From NCBI RefSeq assembly GCF_000247695.1, contig NW_004624751.1, forward strand, positions 21,888,454-21,952,453: a DNA stretch of 64,000 nucleotides, written 5' to 3'. Positions 25,000 through 36,361 of the stretch are shown here, piece by piece. Origin of the DNA: Heterocephalus glaber. Its lineage: Eukaryota; Chordata; Mammalia; Rodentia; Bathyergidae. The position numbers and the translations under genes were made by a program. Every line of letters begins with the position of its first letter. The first letter of the stretch is position 1. Below the pieces are notes generated by a model that was not told the origin of the DNA, did no database searches, and saw nothing but the letters and a program-made list of their open reading frames with translations.

Positions 25000-25970
25000 T
25001 CTTTCCACCCAAGAAGCACTATTAACCTACACTCACACTCTTGTACATATATATTTCACTTAAAAATATTTAAAGTTCTTCATGCCTGTAAATGTATTTC
25101 TATAACATCTTTTTTTGTGTCTGGAAAGTATACCATTTTATTTTTCCTTTTCTTTTTTGTTTTGGTACCGGGGATTGAACTCAGGACCTTGCACTTACAA
25201 GGCAGGCACTGGCCCACTGAGCTAAAGCCCCGGCCCAAGTATACCATTTTCAAAGAGCAAACTATCACTTATTTACATAGTTTCTTATTACTGGATATGT
25301 GGTTTGTTTCTCATTTTTTTCTCGGTCAATTAATGGGTAATCCTTAAATTACATGTCCATTTCTTATCAGTACTTTTCTTAGAAAACATTCTAGACCTAT
25401 AATCTCTAGGTCAAAGATATGCATTAAAAATCCGAATCACTTTTTGAGCAAGCTTACTTTTATTTGAAAAAAAGAATGTATGCCCATTGTAAAAATCTCA
25501 CATAATATATAACAGAAAATAAACTTCTTTTCCACTGGAGATACTGAGTTCTCCCTGTAGGCAAACACTATTGCATGCCTCTTTCATTGCTCTCTGGCAA
25601 TATTCCATATACATATATTATAACCTTTCTTTTTTCCATAAATGGAAGGAAATATTCTGAACTTTCACTTTACAAAGTTAAAGTTATGTATTTTGGAGCT
25701 TCCTCCACTGTAGAGCACCTAGCTCTAGTGCGTATTTTTTCATGGCCGCATAGTAATCGTGGTATGAATGTGTGAGATTTTTATATGAGAAGTGGGCTAT
25801 TAATGAGTTTGTCTGATTTATCTCTTTTGCTGAGACAAAAACAGCATTAGCAAACACATACAACTTTTTGAACTGTGTGAGTGTTGATGAATTCTTAGAA
25901 TTTTAAGGTTTTTATATATATATTGCCAAACTATTCTTTATTAAGGGACTAATATTGACATGGGGAAAAA
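25000..25970 (-). repeat. L1M LINE relic, antisense, split by an ID SINE
   Basis: Antisense L1 end motifs are present but degraded: TCATGGCCGCATAGTAATCGTGG ('atggctgcatagtattccat'), a CATTTCTTATCAG...AGGTCAAAGATATGCA stretch ('gctgggtcaaaggatatg') and ATATATTGCCAAACTATTC ('tattgccaaattgctttcc'). The order is imperfect, so more than one fragment may be involved. Confidence 0.55.
25126..25250 (-). repeat. Young ID-type SINE, antisense, exact 14-bp duplication
   Basis: The core at 25140-25236 has a T-rich tail, GGTACCGGGGATTGAACTCA and CACTGAGCTAAAGCCCCGGC. The duplication AAGTATACCATTTT is exact at 25126-25139 and 25237-25250. It is the best-preserved antisense member of the lineage ID subfamily in this window. 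Confidence 0.95.
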
Positions 25971-26037
25971 CATACTCCTCCACGTTCTTCTTAATTTTTT
26001 TTGAAACAAGAAGGTTTTTACAGATGATATTTAGAGC

Positions 26038-26330
26038 CTAAAGATTGACTGTAAAGTTGGACCCCTTCAGTCCCCCGGGAGAAACCTGCCAAAGGCAGCG
26101 TCCCTTTGAAGTCCTTCTGTCCCTCTGCTGGAGACGCCAACTCCTACGCCTTGCGCATAGTGCTAAATGCTGGAGTGCGCTGGTGCTCCAGAGAGGTTTT
26201 AACCTTAGCCAGCTCCTTCCCGGTGGAAGCATGCTGTGATGCAGGCCAACCAAATGTGTTGGTGGTTTGCTTTTCCTGCTATGGCCCTATGCTTTTTACA
26301 GCGTCTTGCTGATCAAGTATCTCTCACTCT
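26038..26330. other. Compact GC- and CpG-richer segment
   Basis: About 290 bases with several CpGs in AT-rich surroundings. Open frames run on both strands (26045-26239 plus, 26038-26253 minus, 26106-26312 plus), as expected in GC-richer DNA. I recognise no protein and no repeat. It could be a diverged LTR, a processed pseudogene or an undescribed repeat. Confidence 0.4.
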
Positions 26331-26465
26331 CAGGTGTTTCGTTCCTAATCCCTTTTAACTAGAATGTAAACTGTATCAGAGTAGTGGATTATTTTATTCA
26401 CACTTACATCCCTGGATGTAGTCCATAGTACTGGATCAATAGCTTTTGTTGAAAGAATAATCGTC
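26331..26465 (+). repeat. LINE L2, 3' end
   Basis: AACTAGAATGTAAACTGTATCAGAGTAGTGG, TTTTATTCACACTTACATCCCTGG and AGTACTGGATCAATAGCTTTTGTTGAAAGAAT follow the L2 terminus almost motif for motif. Confidence 0.75.
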
Positions 26466-26559
26466 CAGTCAAACAACAGAAGTTTCGAGGAACCCCCGAA
26501 CCCTCCATGGAGATCATTTGTCACGAGCTTCACGCCATTGTCTTGTGCTTTGCCACTCT

Positions 26560-26760
26560 GACTACAACAGGGATTTTCCTATCTGTGGTGCCAGATGAAC
26601 TTCAGAGGGTGCGTGAAAACCCAGGGCTCCTAGGTCTGAGGTACCTATGTGAATATGGATATGTGCGAGTGTGGGGAGGAGGAGAAATTCCTTACTGCCT
26701 GTGGAAAAATTTTATCGAATTCTCCACAATAATTCTGCATAAATTATGTGGGACAAATGT
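26560..26760. mobile_element. Possible hAT transposon relic
   Basis: CTTCAGAGGGTGCGTGAAAAC, ATATGTGCGAGTGTGGGGAG, TTTTATCGAATTCTC resembles the end region of a hAT-Charlie type MER element. The 92-residue plus-strand open frame at 26507-26785 spans it and has no other support as a gene. Confidence 0.35.
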
Positions 26761-27595
26761 GTTGGGAATGATTCTCTTCATGTGACAGGAAAACTAAAAC
26801 ATCTTGACTGAAAAATATTAAGTTGATCAGTCAGTGGAGCTTGGGGTAACTGCAAGGCAGGCAGTGCTACAGGTAGGAAAGAAACCCATAATAATCACAA
26901 CCATGATGTTTCTCTTGGGTTTTCAGTGACTGCTAAAGTTTTCGTGAATAAGAGTGTGACATTTTTGCATTCAACTTGAAAAACAATGGCGCTTACCTTA
27001 TAAAATGTAAAAGATAAGTTACATTAGCTATTTTGATTGGTGCCACTTTTAGATGAATAAAGAGGATGACATGATATTTTATAATTTAAAATTTTTCATG
27101 TGATCTTTCTAATTTCAGAAAAGAAAGATGAGAAATTACAAAGTGGATTAACAAAATGATTTAACCACATTGTAAATTATTCTCTCTTCAAAAAGTATCT
27201 GTATTAACTGATACTTCTATCATGACATTGTTATACACGTGAAATTGTGGGGAGAAATAGAAATGTACAATATGGTCTTTTAAAGCAGGGATTGTTAAAC
27301 ATGGGAGAGGAAATGAGACAGTGTTTAGTCTTCTGATTAAATAGGACACTGAGACAATGAACAACTCAAGCTCCAGGAAAGAGGGATGTTGGAAAATTAT
27401 AATGTGTAGAAGAAAATATTCATGCAAATATTTGAGAAAGCTATCAGAAAAATAATAAAATTAATAATAGTGTGTTATTTCCAGAATCAGTATTAACACA
27501 AGACGCAGGAGCCAATAATCATCAGTTAGGAGAAAGAAAGAGGATTTGATTAAATCCTCTAGATTCCTAGAAGTAATTGCCCGTAAAAAAGGACA
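26761..27595. other. Unannotated AT-rich sequence
   Basis: No gene or repeat recognised. Confidence 0.55.
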
Positions 27596-27650
27596 TTTTC
27601 ATTCATTTATTCATTCAATATTAATTTAATATCTACTATATTTAAGGGAT
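27596..27650 (-). repeat. L2 end fragment, antisense
   Basis: TTTTCATTCATTTATTCATTCAATATTAATTTAATATCTACTATAT matches the antisense L2 tail. Confidence 0.5.
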
Positions 27651-27709
27651 AATTACTGAGAAAGATAGTCTCTTAACAAGGATAGTAAATGCAAAAACAG
27701 TTGCCTGGT

Positions 27710-27827
27710 TAAAGTACAGGAAATTGGGCCAGGGATGTAGCTAAGAGTCACTGAGCCTGCCTGGCATGCACAAGGTCCTGAGTTTGATCCCCAGTACCAC
27801 AAAAAAAAAAGTAAAGTACAGAAAATT
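27710..27827 (+). repeat. ID-type SINE with 16-bp duplication
   Basis: The core from 27726 to 27811 has GGGCCAGGGATGTAGCTAAG, GGCATGCACAAGGTCCTGAG, TTTGATCCCCAGTACC and an A-tail. The duplication TAAAGTACAGGAAATT (27710-27725) matches 27812-27827 with one difference. Confidence 0.95.
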
Positions 27828-28674
27828 TAGAGTGTTGTGGGTTATTAAAGCAGAAGCTGAAAATGGGTCAGATCCTTACCCTAATGAATTTTATAATTAA
27901 TACAAATTATTATTCTCTGCAACTCCACTACAAACATAGGACAGGGCACATGTTGCTGGATCTTCATTGAGACTCTTTTTAACTTCTGGCCCATGCTTCA
28001 TATGAAAAGTCATAAAGATTATATTATAATTCGAACAAATTTTCCTGATAAAATTTTAAATGTTTACTAATAGGACATAGATTGTTGATGTATATGTGGA
28101 GTACTCAGACATTAAGCTACTATATGATAATCTATTAACTACAAAAAAATGTGACTAGAGATTATTTTAAACTTTTTTTTAATTCACAAAGAAAGCGCAA
28201 GATAAATCTAACACATGACACACACTGAGTTTTAAATCGTGAGCCATTTGGAAATAGCAATTCATTGCTTATTTTTGTCAATGTATTCCACTGATTCAAC
28301 ATGGTTAAACATGTTTCACTTTCTATATTTTCTTATCAGAAGTAAAACATCCACATTTATATGATTACTCAAAATTATACTGTATGTTCAAATGGAAAAT
28401 TTATGATAAACATTTAAAATGCTTAATGAATTTAATGTTTAAAAAACTGGAGATGTAGTCTCATTAGCAAATTTTTATATGTTTTTAATTTTAATTTTTA
28501 ATTTTTTTATTAGCACACATTTACAGTACAAAATGACTACACTCATTGTGGAGAATTTGTACATGAACATAACACATCTTTTAAAAGAATGTCCAGTTAG
28601 AAAACATTCTAATATGTGAAATTAGCTTTCCAATTGTCCTTGGATATTCACTTATTATGAGTTTCTTGTTTTAG
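27828..28674. other. Unannotated AT-rich sequence
   Basis: Nothing recognised with confidence. A T-rich stretch at 28480-28515 precedes a possible L1-end-like AT-rich motif. Confidence 0.5.
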
Positions 28675-28784
28675 TCCAAGTCTTTTTTTTGTTTTTCCTT
28701 TGCTGCTGGGAATGGAAACCAGGGCCTTACACATTCAAAATGTGAGCTCTACCACTGAGCCACCCGTCTAGGCTATTCCAAGTC
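28675..28784 (-). repeat. Older ID-type SINE, antisense
   Basis: The core at 28683-28776 has a T-rich start, GCTGCTGGGAATGGAAACCA and TCTACCACTGAGCCACCCGT. It uses the short standard D-arm ('gctctaccactgagccac'), so it predates the local young subfamily. It is flanked by TCCAAGTC at 28675-28682 and 28777-28784. Confidence 0.8.
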
Positions 28785-31625
28785 ATAGTAGGAGAGCTAT
28801 GATACAGACTTTATTAAAACACACACCCACACACTTCTTCAAAGTTAAAACAAATTATGCTGAACAAAAATGACCATGGTTTCTATCCAGAAAACAGAAA
28901 CAATTGCTGTCCAGCTATATATCCATAAGAGTAGCAAATACAATATAAAGAGGTAATTTTCAAAATCGCTCTCCCCCCTCCTTTCTTCTCCCTCCTGTTT
29001 TTTCTAACTTGTGGAATGGTTTCATTTTTCCCATGCTCAGTTTCTTTTAAATAAGCTGATATCCCTTTAGTCTAACTAGATTTTTAGAAAATTATTTAGT
29101 GTGTAAAATAACTCCTTCAACAGCAGGCTGACTACTTCCTTTTCAATTCAAGGGACTGACATTGCCAGGGACATCTTTTGCCCCTGTCTGAAGTGACTTG
29201 TGAATCTGGTGCAGAAGTCTCTTCACAGAGGGGTAACATGTGACATCATTACTACCCCTACTACTGGCTCTGCCAGTTGGTTTTTGTATAGTCAATTATT
29301 CTGTCTTAGTTTTTCCTCTTTTCCTGTGCCCATCTTTCTCTCTTTTTTTCTTTCCTTTTAGCTAAACAAAATGACTCTTAATGACTTGCAAAATTAAAAA
29401 TGCCTCTAAAAATGTTGATGCTAACATTGTCCCCATTCCTCTAGGACCATTGAGCTGAATAATCAGTTTCGACTGAAGAATGTATAGGGAGATAAATGGG
29501 AAATGTGGCAGGGGTTTGAGCTATAGACCGAGTTGTATTGATTGCTGAGGTTCAAGGTCTGTGAGCCTGTCAGCTGGTTGGTGAGGGTGTCATCCATCAA
29601 CAGCCTCTGCAGGAGGAGCTAGGGATCTTACTAGTAGAGAACTGAGCCTGTGTGGAGGGGTTGCCATGTGTGAGAAGCTTGGGGACGCTGGAAGGGAAGG
29701 AACTTTCTGGGTCCCTCATAGGTGGCAGTGTCTATTAGCTCAGCAGATTCTTCCCTTCCATTCAGTGATTTCATTCTGAGTCTTACAAGGACCCCTGAGC
29801 AGGACCTGTAATTTACAACTGAGTGGCCTGTTTAGTAACGTGAAGATGGGCACAAAGATGCTGTTTTTGTTGTAGCCATCTAACATAATGAGATACACAA
29901 GGAAAGACACTCTTATCCACTTCACAAAGCAACAGTTCATGATACTGGATCTTCGTAGGGTTGGGTGTGTTCTCATGATAGCATCCAGCAGGCACAATGC
30001 TTGGCAGAGGATGGGCATACTGTGGGGGTTGTGCGTGGTGTGCTGCAAAGATAGGATGGTGTGGCAGTGGAACCAGAACTTAAAGCATGGCAAGTATGCA
30101 CTTATTTGTGCCAACTGGAGATATTGTGAAATGTATGGGGGACAGGGGCTTTGCACAGGTCTGAAATACTGGAGGGAGAAAGCACTGACATTTGTGTTTT
30201 TGCTACAGATTGATTCTACTTGCTACAGGTATGACTCCTGCAGAAACTCAGCCTCACAAAGGAGGCATACAATAATGCCACACATCAATATTTTAGTCCC
30301 CAATCCTATTTCCAATCAGTCAACTCCTAAAGAAGATAGAGTGAAGAGAGCTGCAATGGGGAAATAGATCACTCTTACGATAAGGAAAGGATAGCTTGTG
30401 GAACATGAGGTGGAAAAGCCAGCAAAATTAACAAAAGTAGGAGAAGCAGAAGCTGGTTTTGCATGACCAAATATATTTCAGCTGAGCAAAAAAGAGAGTG
30501 ATTCACATCTACGGATTTACAGAAGAAGGAAATAGGGCAAAAACAAAAAGCCTTGAAATCTGTACACTGAAAAAAGTCAACCTGGAAATTAAAGGAGAGA
30601 AAATATTTAATTTTTCATTCCTCAGCCTATGTTTTTTCTCAAGCTGAAAAATTATAGTGAATTATATAATCAAAGCTAGAATCACATTACTGTGAGCTAA
30701 TGCTAACTTTTAGTAGGCTTCTTTAAGTGCATATGCATTATCTGTCAATTTATCTGCCGTGGCTACAAGAACACTAATTTTTTCCTTCTGAACTGCTCAC
30801 AGATTGGGCAATCTTCAGACACGAAAGCATGCGTTTCTTCATGTGTTGGTGCATGCTGAATAGGGTTGTCCTTTTTCTAAATTAACATCTGCTTGCCTGT
30901 GCAATTTCCATGAGCAAATATGGGTATTTGCACATGCAAATGGAAGCGCATGAAAATAAAATGTGCTCTGTATTAGTGGGCCCACCCAGGGTTTGGCTTT
31001 TTGGAGCTAAAAGCCCTGTAAATGCTGGATGGATTTCTGAGGAAGCTTCATTCAGTAACCACAATTCATGAGCCAAGGCAAAGAGTTATAATTCCATTAG
31101 CTAAATATCCCTTTGTGAAGAAAATAGATTTTGAAGTAGTGGGATTGACGTTGTAGAGTGTTTTAAGGGATAACATTTTACTAGTATATGTACTAGTTAA
31201 CTTCTGGCTCTGAAGCTTTTCATAATATGTTATAGGTTTGAAGCATAAAATATATTTTAATTTCTCCTAAACGATTGATTTAAATGTATATTTATGAAAA
31301 ATAAAAGTGAGAATTTAAACATTCAAAGTTAAATTGACAAATAATGTTCAAAAAGCAAAAATCACAAACATTAGCAAAGATTAGTAATTATACCCAGCCA
31401 AGATTCCTTTCAGAGGAAACATCATATTTTAATATTTTAGGAAATCAATTTACTTTTTCATTAGCGTGGTATTTTATTGCATGTATCTAAGAGCTATCCT
31501 TTCACACATAACCATGCTTTTAGAAATCTAATGGTATTTTTCTAGTCAGTTATCTTTAAACCATAGGTTATGAAGTGACTTTGAGTGCCCTGACTTTGGG
31601 TGTAACATGGACTGCTGGTCAAATG
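28785..31625. other. Unannotated block with two overlapping open frames
   Basis: No gene supported. Bases 29460-30370 are less AT-rich and hold a 159-residue plus-strand open frame (29888-30367) overlapping a 138-residue minus-strand one (29740-30156). Neither shows a known domain to me. Bases 30880-31080 contain octamer-like ATGCAAAT. Confidence 0.5.
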
Positions 31626-31818
31626 ATTTTTTTCTTTTTTTTTCAGTACAGCAATACTGGGGATTGAGCCCAGGGTTTTCACTGAGCTGCATTCCCCTAA
31701 TCCTTTTTTTATTCTTTATTTTGAGACAGTTTCTGGCCAAGTCACTAAATTTTTCATCTAGATTTGAACTTGCAAGCCTCATGCCTCAGCCTCCCATAGT
31801 GCTGGGGATATAGGTATA
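31626..31818 (-). repeat. B1-dID composite SINE, antisense
   Basis: On the plus strand, a T-run is followed by AATACTGGGGATTGAGCCCAG and CACTGAGCTGCATTCCCCTA (reverse ID half), then TTTTGAGACAGTTTCTGGCC, TGCCTCAGCCTCCCATAGTG and CTGGGGATATAGG (reverse B1 half). The B1+ID dimer is known from squirrels, dormice, beavers and some other non-murid rodents. The flanking open frames are by-products. Confidence 0.9.
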
Positions 31819-31879
31819 CTTTTTCATCGTGTTTTTACCATCATTTGTTTCTGAATCAAGGGAGCAGATTGTATTTCCC

Positions 31880-32430
31880 AAAGATGATTATGACACGACT
31901 TCCTGTCCTGGATATTCCTCTAGAATTTTGCCTGTACTGTTTTAAGAAGTGAAATCCAGGCTTGAGAGTTGCTTATAACAGGGAGAATATGGTGTAAGTG
32001 ACAGTGTTATTTCGATAACTTTGTTATAGAAGACAATGTAGTTCTGCCCTGCTGTCTGGGACACTCACTTTGGAAACCTGGACCCACCAAGCCATGCACA
32101 TCTGATCAGCCAATCCAGCTATGAGGAAGCCTTTGGCACAGGGAGAAGGCATGTGTTCTGCCAGCTGCTCCAGCTGAGGTCCCAGGGGGCATCCAGCACC
32201 AACTCCCAGGCAGGCCCACCAAGACGTCCCAGAGTGGCCCCAGTGCCAGGTACTGAGCAATTCTGCCTCTGAACCACATAGCTGGGAGCTCAGACACCAT
32301 GGAGCAGAAACAAGCCCTTTCCATGGAGGCCTGAATTACTGTTCACAGAATCCATCAGTATAACCAATGCTGGGGTTTGCTACCAGGTGTTGGGTTAATT
32401 TGCTATGCAACAGTAGTGATCAGATCTATC
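31880..32430 (+). repeat. MLT1-like LTR (ERVL-MaLR)
   Basis: The 3' half carries the typical order CAGCTGAGGTCCCAGG, a GC-rich middle, CACAGAATCCATCAGTATAACC, then GTGTTGGGTTAATTTGCTATGCAACAGTAG ('gggtaatttgttatgcagcaatag'). This is an ancient solo LTR without internal viral sequence. The 78- and 72-residue minus-strand frames at 32024-32324 lie in its GC-rich part. Its 5' boundary is uncertain. Confidence 0.65.
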
Positions 32431-34084
32431 AGTAAGTTGCTTGAGACAAAATATTCAAATTTAAACATTCAGGAAGCACCCTAGATATTACAGAATCCAT
32501 GTGGCATGAGATGTTGGGTGCTTATTTCTAAATTAAAATCCAGTGATATTTAATAATTTCCAGAGAGAAAGTCACTGGTTAATTATTTTAAAGTCAATAT
32601 TCTCAGTTTAAGAACAACTTCTCTGTTTAACGTCTGTGTTTAAAAAGACCATATTAGTAAACTGACCAACTGGGATTTGTTACACAGAATTTGAGCTCAG
32701 CCAGCAGATAGTTTGTTAGTACATGTGGATGAGAGAGGAGCTGCTCCTACTGCATTTTCACTTTTCCTTTTCTTTCTCTTCCCCTTCTTTCCCTCCTCTT
32801 AGTCATTCCCTCCTTACAAGGTAGGCTGCTATGCTTATGTGGTGTTGGGGGCTGTGAAAGTGTGATAAAGTGCAAAGTAAAATTGGTTTATGTTCAGCTC
32901 CTCCTCATGCCCATATCTGATAATAGGAAAAGTTACTTATATGTGAAATAAACATGAGCTTTTCACTTCACCTCATAAATCATGATGAGAAATAGCCAAT
33001 AAATTCTCTTTATCTAATATTTTTGAAATGATAGTGCCCACAAATAATGATGAAAGACACATCATAGCCAGAGAAGCCCAGTCTCCCAAAAATGTAGTAA
33101 TAACTTTCCAGTACGCTGTACACATGTTTAAAAGAAAAAAATTCTAAAAGACATAAATATTTGGAGTGGAAAACAGAAATAAAGTGCAGCGAGAAAACAA
33201 TCTTCACCAATAGTTCCTCCATTTCTGATGATTCTCACATGTCCACAGGGAAATGCGGAGGATTCTGCAATCCAAGGTATGTTATTTATAGGATAGTCAA
33301 CCAAGGAATGGATTGGATGGAATTATGTGAGCCAGTTAAAACTGGAATGGTGATAAGAGTTCAGCAACTATTTGAGCACATGGACATAAGAATCGTGCAA
33401 GTGAGGAGTCAGTAAAGAGGTATAACAAGGTCCTAATCCAGTTGTGTATTTTTGAATTTCTGTTACAAATTATTGAATCTTTTAGAACCAAGTTGGAATA
33501 ATTTGTTGAATTTTCTCTGCTTATAAAGAAAACTCTAGATTTTAGGAATTAATTTAATTTTTTCTTCATGTATCCTGCAATGCGTTGCCTGGCTTATGAT
33601 TTGCTGCAAATATTCAGCAACAGAAGTTTTGTAGGACAAACCCTATTTCTACCTTGGTTAGTCGGTGGGAGGGGATAATTGGGCTGAGGGATGAGTTAGC
33701 TGTAGGGAAGGGAAGGAGAGCATCAGCCTTCTGAACAATCTCTGTTGGTCTATCATGTTGATTAGACCAGTGGTAAACGTTGCTGCAGAGAGGGAGTCAG
33801 CAGCATCAGCTATCTGTAGTCTACAGGAACATACTTTTCCTGGAGAGATAGATGGATTTTGTCAGGATCCAGGGGTTCTTTGTGGACACAAAATTTGTAC
33901 CTTTCCCAGGAATGAACTAATAGAATCTCAGTTAATACTTATCTTAATAATTTAGAGTGTCCTCTAAACTGCTATTTTCCTTCCCAATACTGCCCTGGTT
34001 TTTCTTCTCAGCATAGTCAACAAAGCTGGTTACACACCACACTGGAATGTGAATAAAAATCATAACAGCAACAGTGAGAGTAAT
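32431..34084. other. Unannotated intergenic sequence
   Basis: A CT-rich stretch lies at 32760-32820. Short open frames at 33010-33222, 33161-33415 and 33755-33955 lack domains. Nothing else recognised. Confidence 0.5.
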
Positions 34085-34345
34085 ACTGTTTGTAAAGACA
34101 GCTAACAGTTAAGTGGTTATCAGGTGTCAGCCCCTGTTTTAAGGATTTTACATGTATAATCTAATGGATTCCTCATGATAATCTTGGGCATTAGGTGCCA
34201 AGCTTTTGTTGTTTTTGTTTTGCATTTCACAAATGAGGAAATGGAAGCCCAGAGAGTTGGAACATTTTTTGACCTTTCTGATCTCTATAGAGCAAAGCTC
34301 TGTAAAACTAACACAAGGATCCAGGCAGAATCTAAAAGTATGTTA
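34085..34345 (-). repeat. MIR SINE, antisense
   Basis: CAGGTGTCAGCCCCTGTTTTAAGGATTTTACATGTATAATC, CCTCATGATAATCTTGGGCATTAGGT, CATTTCACAAATGAGGAAATGGAAGCCCAGAGAG and CAAGGATCCAGGCAGAATC give the whole antisense MIR. The open frames at 34175-34552 start inside it. Confidence 0.8.
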
Positions 34346-35240
34346 CTCCCTCCAATCTTCTTCTTTGCTTTTTTTTTTGGTCAAAATTTTATTTTCCTTT
34401 GCAATTGCTGGAAAGTTGGCCAGAAGTTGTACCTTATCACCTCTTTATACAGCCTTATGTTCCAATTATCCACATTTGTTTGTATGTGTAAAGTGCCTAC
34501 GCTATTAGAATTTCGAAAATCCTTTTTCTTTTTCAACAAATCTGAATTTTAAGTAGATTGTCTAAAAAAAGAATCTAATTGGAAACTCAAAACTGAGCAA
34601 GAGCTGTTTTATTTTAGACTGCTATTGATCTCTAAAGTGAGAAATGCCATCGATTCAATGAATGAGAACACATAAGGAGACAGGATTGACAGAATATGAA
34701 AAATACATTAGAAATGATTTCAAAAAATATTACCCTGCCTCATTAACAGTAGCAATGTAGAGAGATAGTTTACTCTTGTGTTTTGGGCTAAATATCTATA
34801 TGCCCTTTACTGGGTGTGCCTTACTGGATTTGTCAGACAATCTACCAGTCTCCTCTGAAATTCCTTTGTTTATATGAGAAATAAAACTGAAAGAAACATT
34901 TACATGAATTTCAGAGTGGAGTCATGGTCTTCCAAGGTGTTCAGTTGATCTCTTTGAAAAATGGACTGACACAGGATTTGAACCCAATTTCATACAATAC
35001 CAAAATCCAAATTTTTAAGTTCTATATAATAGAAGATATCAATTGATGATATTTAATAAAAAAATTCTGGAGTCATAAAAGTCTTGGAATTTAACACTGT
35101 TCTTTGATATGGCTGATAATTTAAATCACATGCTTTTGTTTGTCCTTTTAGAGCCTTTAAAATGCACCTGAGATGCATTTGTACAAGTTGCCAGCATGTT
35201 GGCAAGTTTTCTGGATTCTGTCTTCTTAGCGATTCATAGC
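34346..35240. other. Unannotated AT-rich sequence
   Basis: No gene or repeat recognised. Confidence 0.5.
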
Positions 35241-35610
35241 TCAGAGCTTCTCAAAGTGTGGCCTGGAGACTGCAGGAGGTCCCTGTGGCATTTTCAGAGG
35301 TCCGTGAAGTCTCAAAAGGTCATGACCGCAGAAGCAGACATGAAAATCTTGCTTTCTTTAATGGAGATACACATTGAAGAGACTTGCAAAATTTAAAAAC
35401 TGGTATTTTTCTTTAAAATTTTTGGTTTGAAAAAAAATATGGTTTTTCAAAAAATGTTACTTATGTTACCATATAATGGTTTTATTATTTTTAATGAAAA
35501 GTTAATATTTTAAAAGTTTATCAGTTTAAATGTCTAGTACTGCAAGTAGCAACATAAATACGTAAAAGCCTTTGAGTTTCAAACCTAAGTTTGATAACTG
35601 GTACAGTTAT
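35241..35610. mobile_element. hAT-Charlie type transposon relic
   Basis: TCAGAGCTTCTCAAAGTGTGG, GCAGGAGGTCCCTGTGGCATTTTCAGAGGTCCGTGAAGTC resembles the hAT-Charlie start 'ttctcaaagtgtggtccatgg...ggtccctgagacccttttcaggggtccgcgaggtc'. The rest is AT-rich and eroded. Subfamily and right boundary are uncertain. Confidence 0.55.
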
Positions 35611-35629
35611 TCACAAATCCATGCACAGT

Positions 35630-35670
35630 TAATGTTGAGCACCTATTATGCTCAAGCATGCCTTGGAGCA
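35630..35670 (-). repeat. Short MIR/L2 end fragment, antisense
   Basis: TGTTGAGCACCTATTATGCTCAAGC matches the 'attgagcacctactatgtgcc' end motif. Confidence 0.45.
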
Positions 35671-35814
35671 GCTCCAAAATTTATGTGTCATTGATATATA
35701 AACATAATTACAGGATATTTAGTACTACTCTGGAAGATTTACAAACAAAATGCAAGTCTTCCTAAAATGAATTAAACTCAGAGGCCCAATTGCAACTCCA
35801 CAAGACCTGAGATT

Positions 35815-35940
35815 ATTTCCATCCTTAACATTTTATAGATAAGGAAAATGAGGCTCAGAGAGAAAGGGATGTGGTCAAGCTTCGCTGCTAGTGAGTGGTG
35901 GCCCAAGGTGGCCAGTTCTATCTGGCAAGTATGTCCATTT
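35815..35940 (-). repeat. MIR SINE, antisense
   Basis: TATAGATAAGGAAAATGAGGCTCAGAGAG, TGTGGTCAAGCTTCGCTGCTAGTGAGTGG is the antisense MIR core. Confidence 0.75.
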
Positions 35941-36306
35941 TGTCTTCAGGATTTCCCCACCTTTCTTTTGTAACCTGCCATCTCCTTGAATTATGTGATA
36001 AATATAAGCCTCAGAACTAGAATTGTTATGAAAATTAAACTAATAAATCTCTTCCTTGGGAATAATTTGAACAATAAATTAATGATCCTTGTTAAAATAT
36101 GCTAAATCTTTTGACATAAATTATAAGTATGTTTCAGAGAACGAGTCATTATTTGTTACTCTACGATATCAGTATGTGAATTTTCTCTTGACTGAGGGAA
36201 AAACATCCCACTGAACTGTTAAATAGAATACATACAATCATGCCTTAAATAACAGGAATTTCTAAGTTTTTACTTTCATTAAAATGTTTGAATTATATGA
36301 TTCAAA
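35941..36306. other. Unannotated AT-rich sequence
   Basis: No repeat or gene recognised. Confidence 0.5.
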
Positions 36307-36361
36307 AAGAAACAATAAATCGTGCTCACTTCAGCAGCACATATACTAAGAAACAATAAAT
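36307..36361 (+). pseudogene. 3'-truncated U6 snRNA retro-fragment with duplications
   Basis: The insert at 36321-36347 is one C plus the first 26 bases of U6 snRNA (GTGCTCACTTCAGCAGCACA, then TATACT). It has two changes from the U6 5' end, both CG to CA. It is flanked by the exact 14-bp repeat AAGAAACAATAAAT at 36307-36320 and 36348-36361. There is no poly(A) and none of the U6 body, so it cannot act as U6. U6 is the spliceosomal catalytic RNA; this is a dead 5' stub inserted by retrotransposition. The CG-to-CA changes are the usual decay of methylated CpG. Confidence 0.9.

Noticed and set aside
26507..26785. 92-residue frame starting at ATG with a protein-like beginning
   Set aside because: Partly overlaps a probable hAT relic. 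No splice sites, homologue or codon signal recognised.
36321..36347. U6 snRNA gene
   Set aside because: Only the first 26 bases are present, without the U6 body or an upstream promoter.
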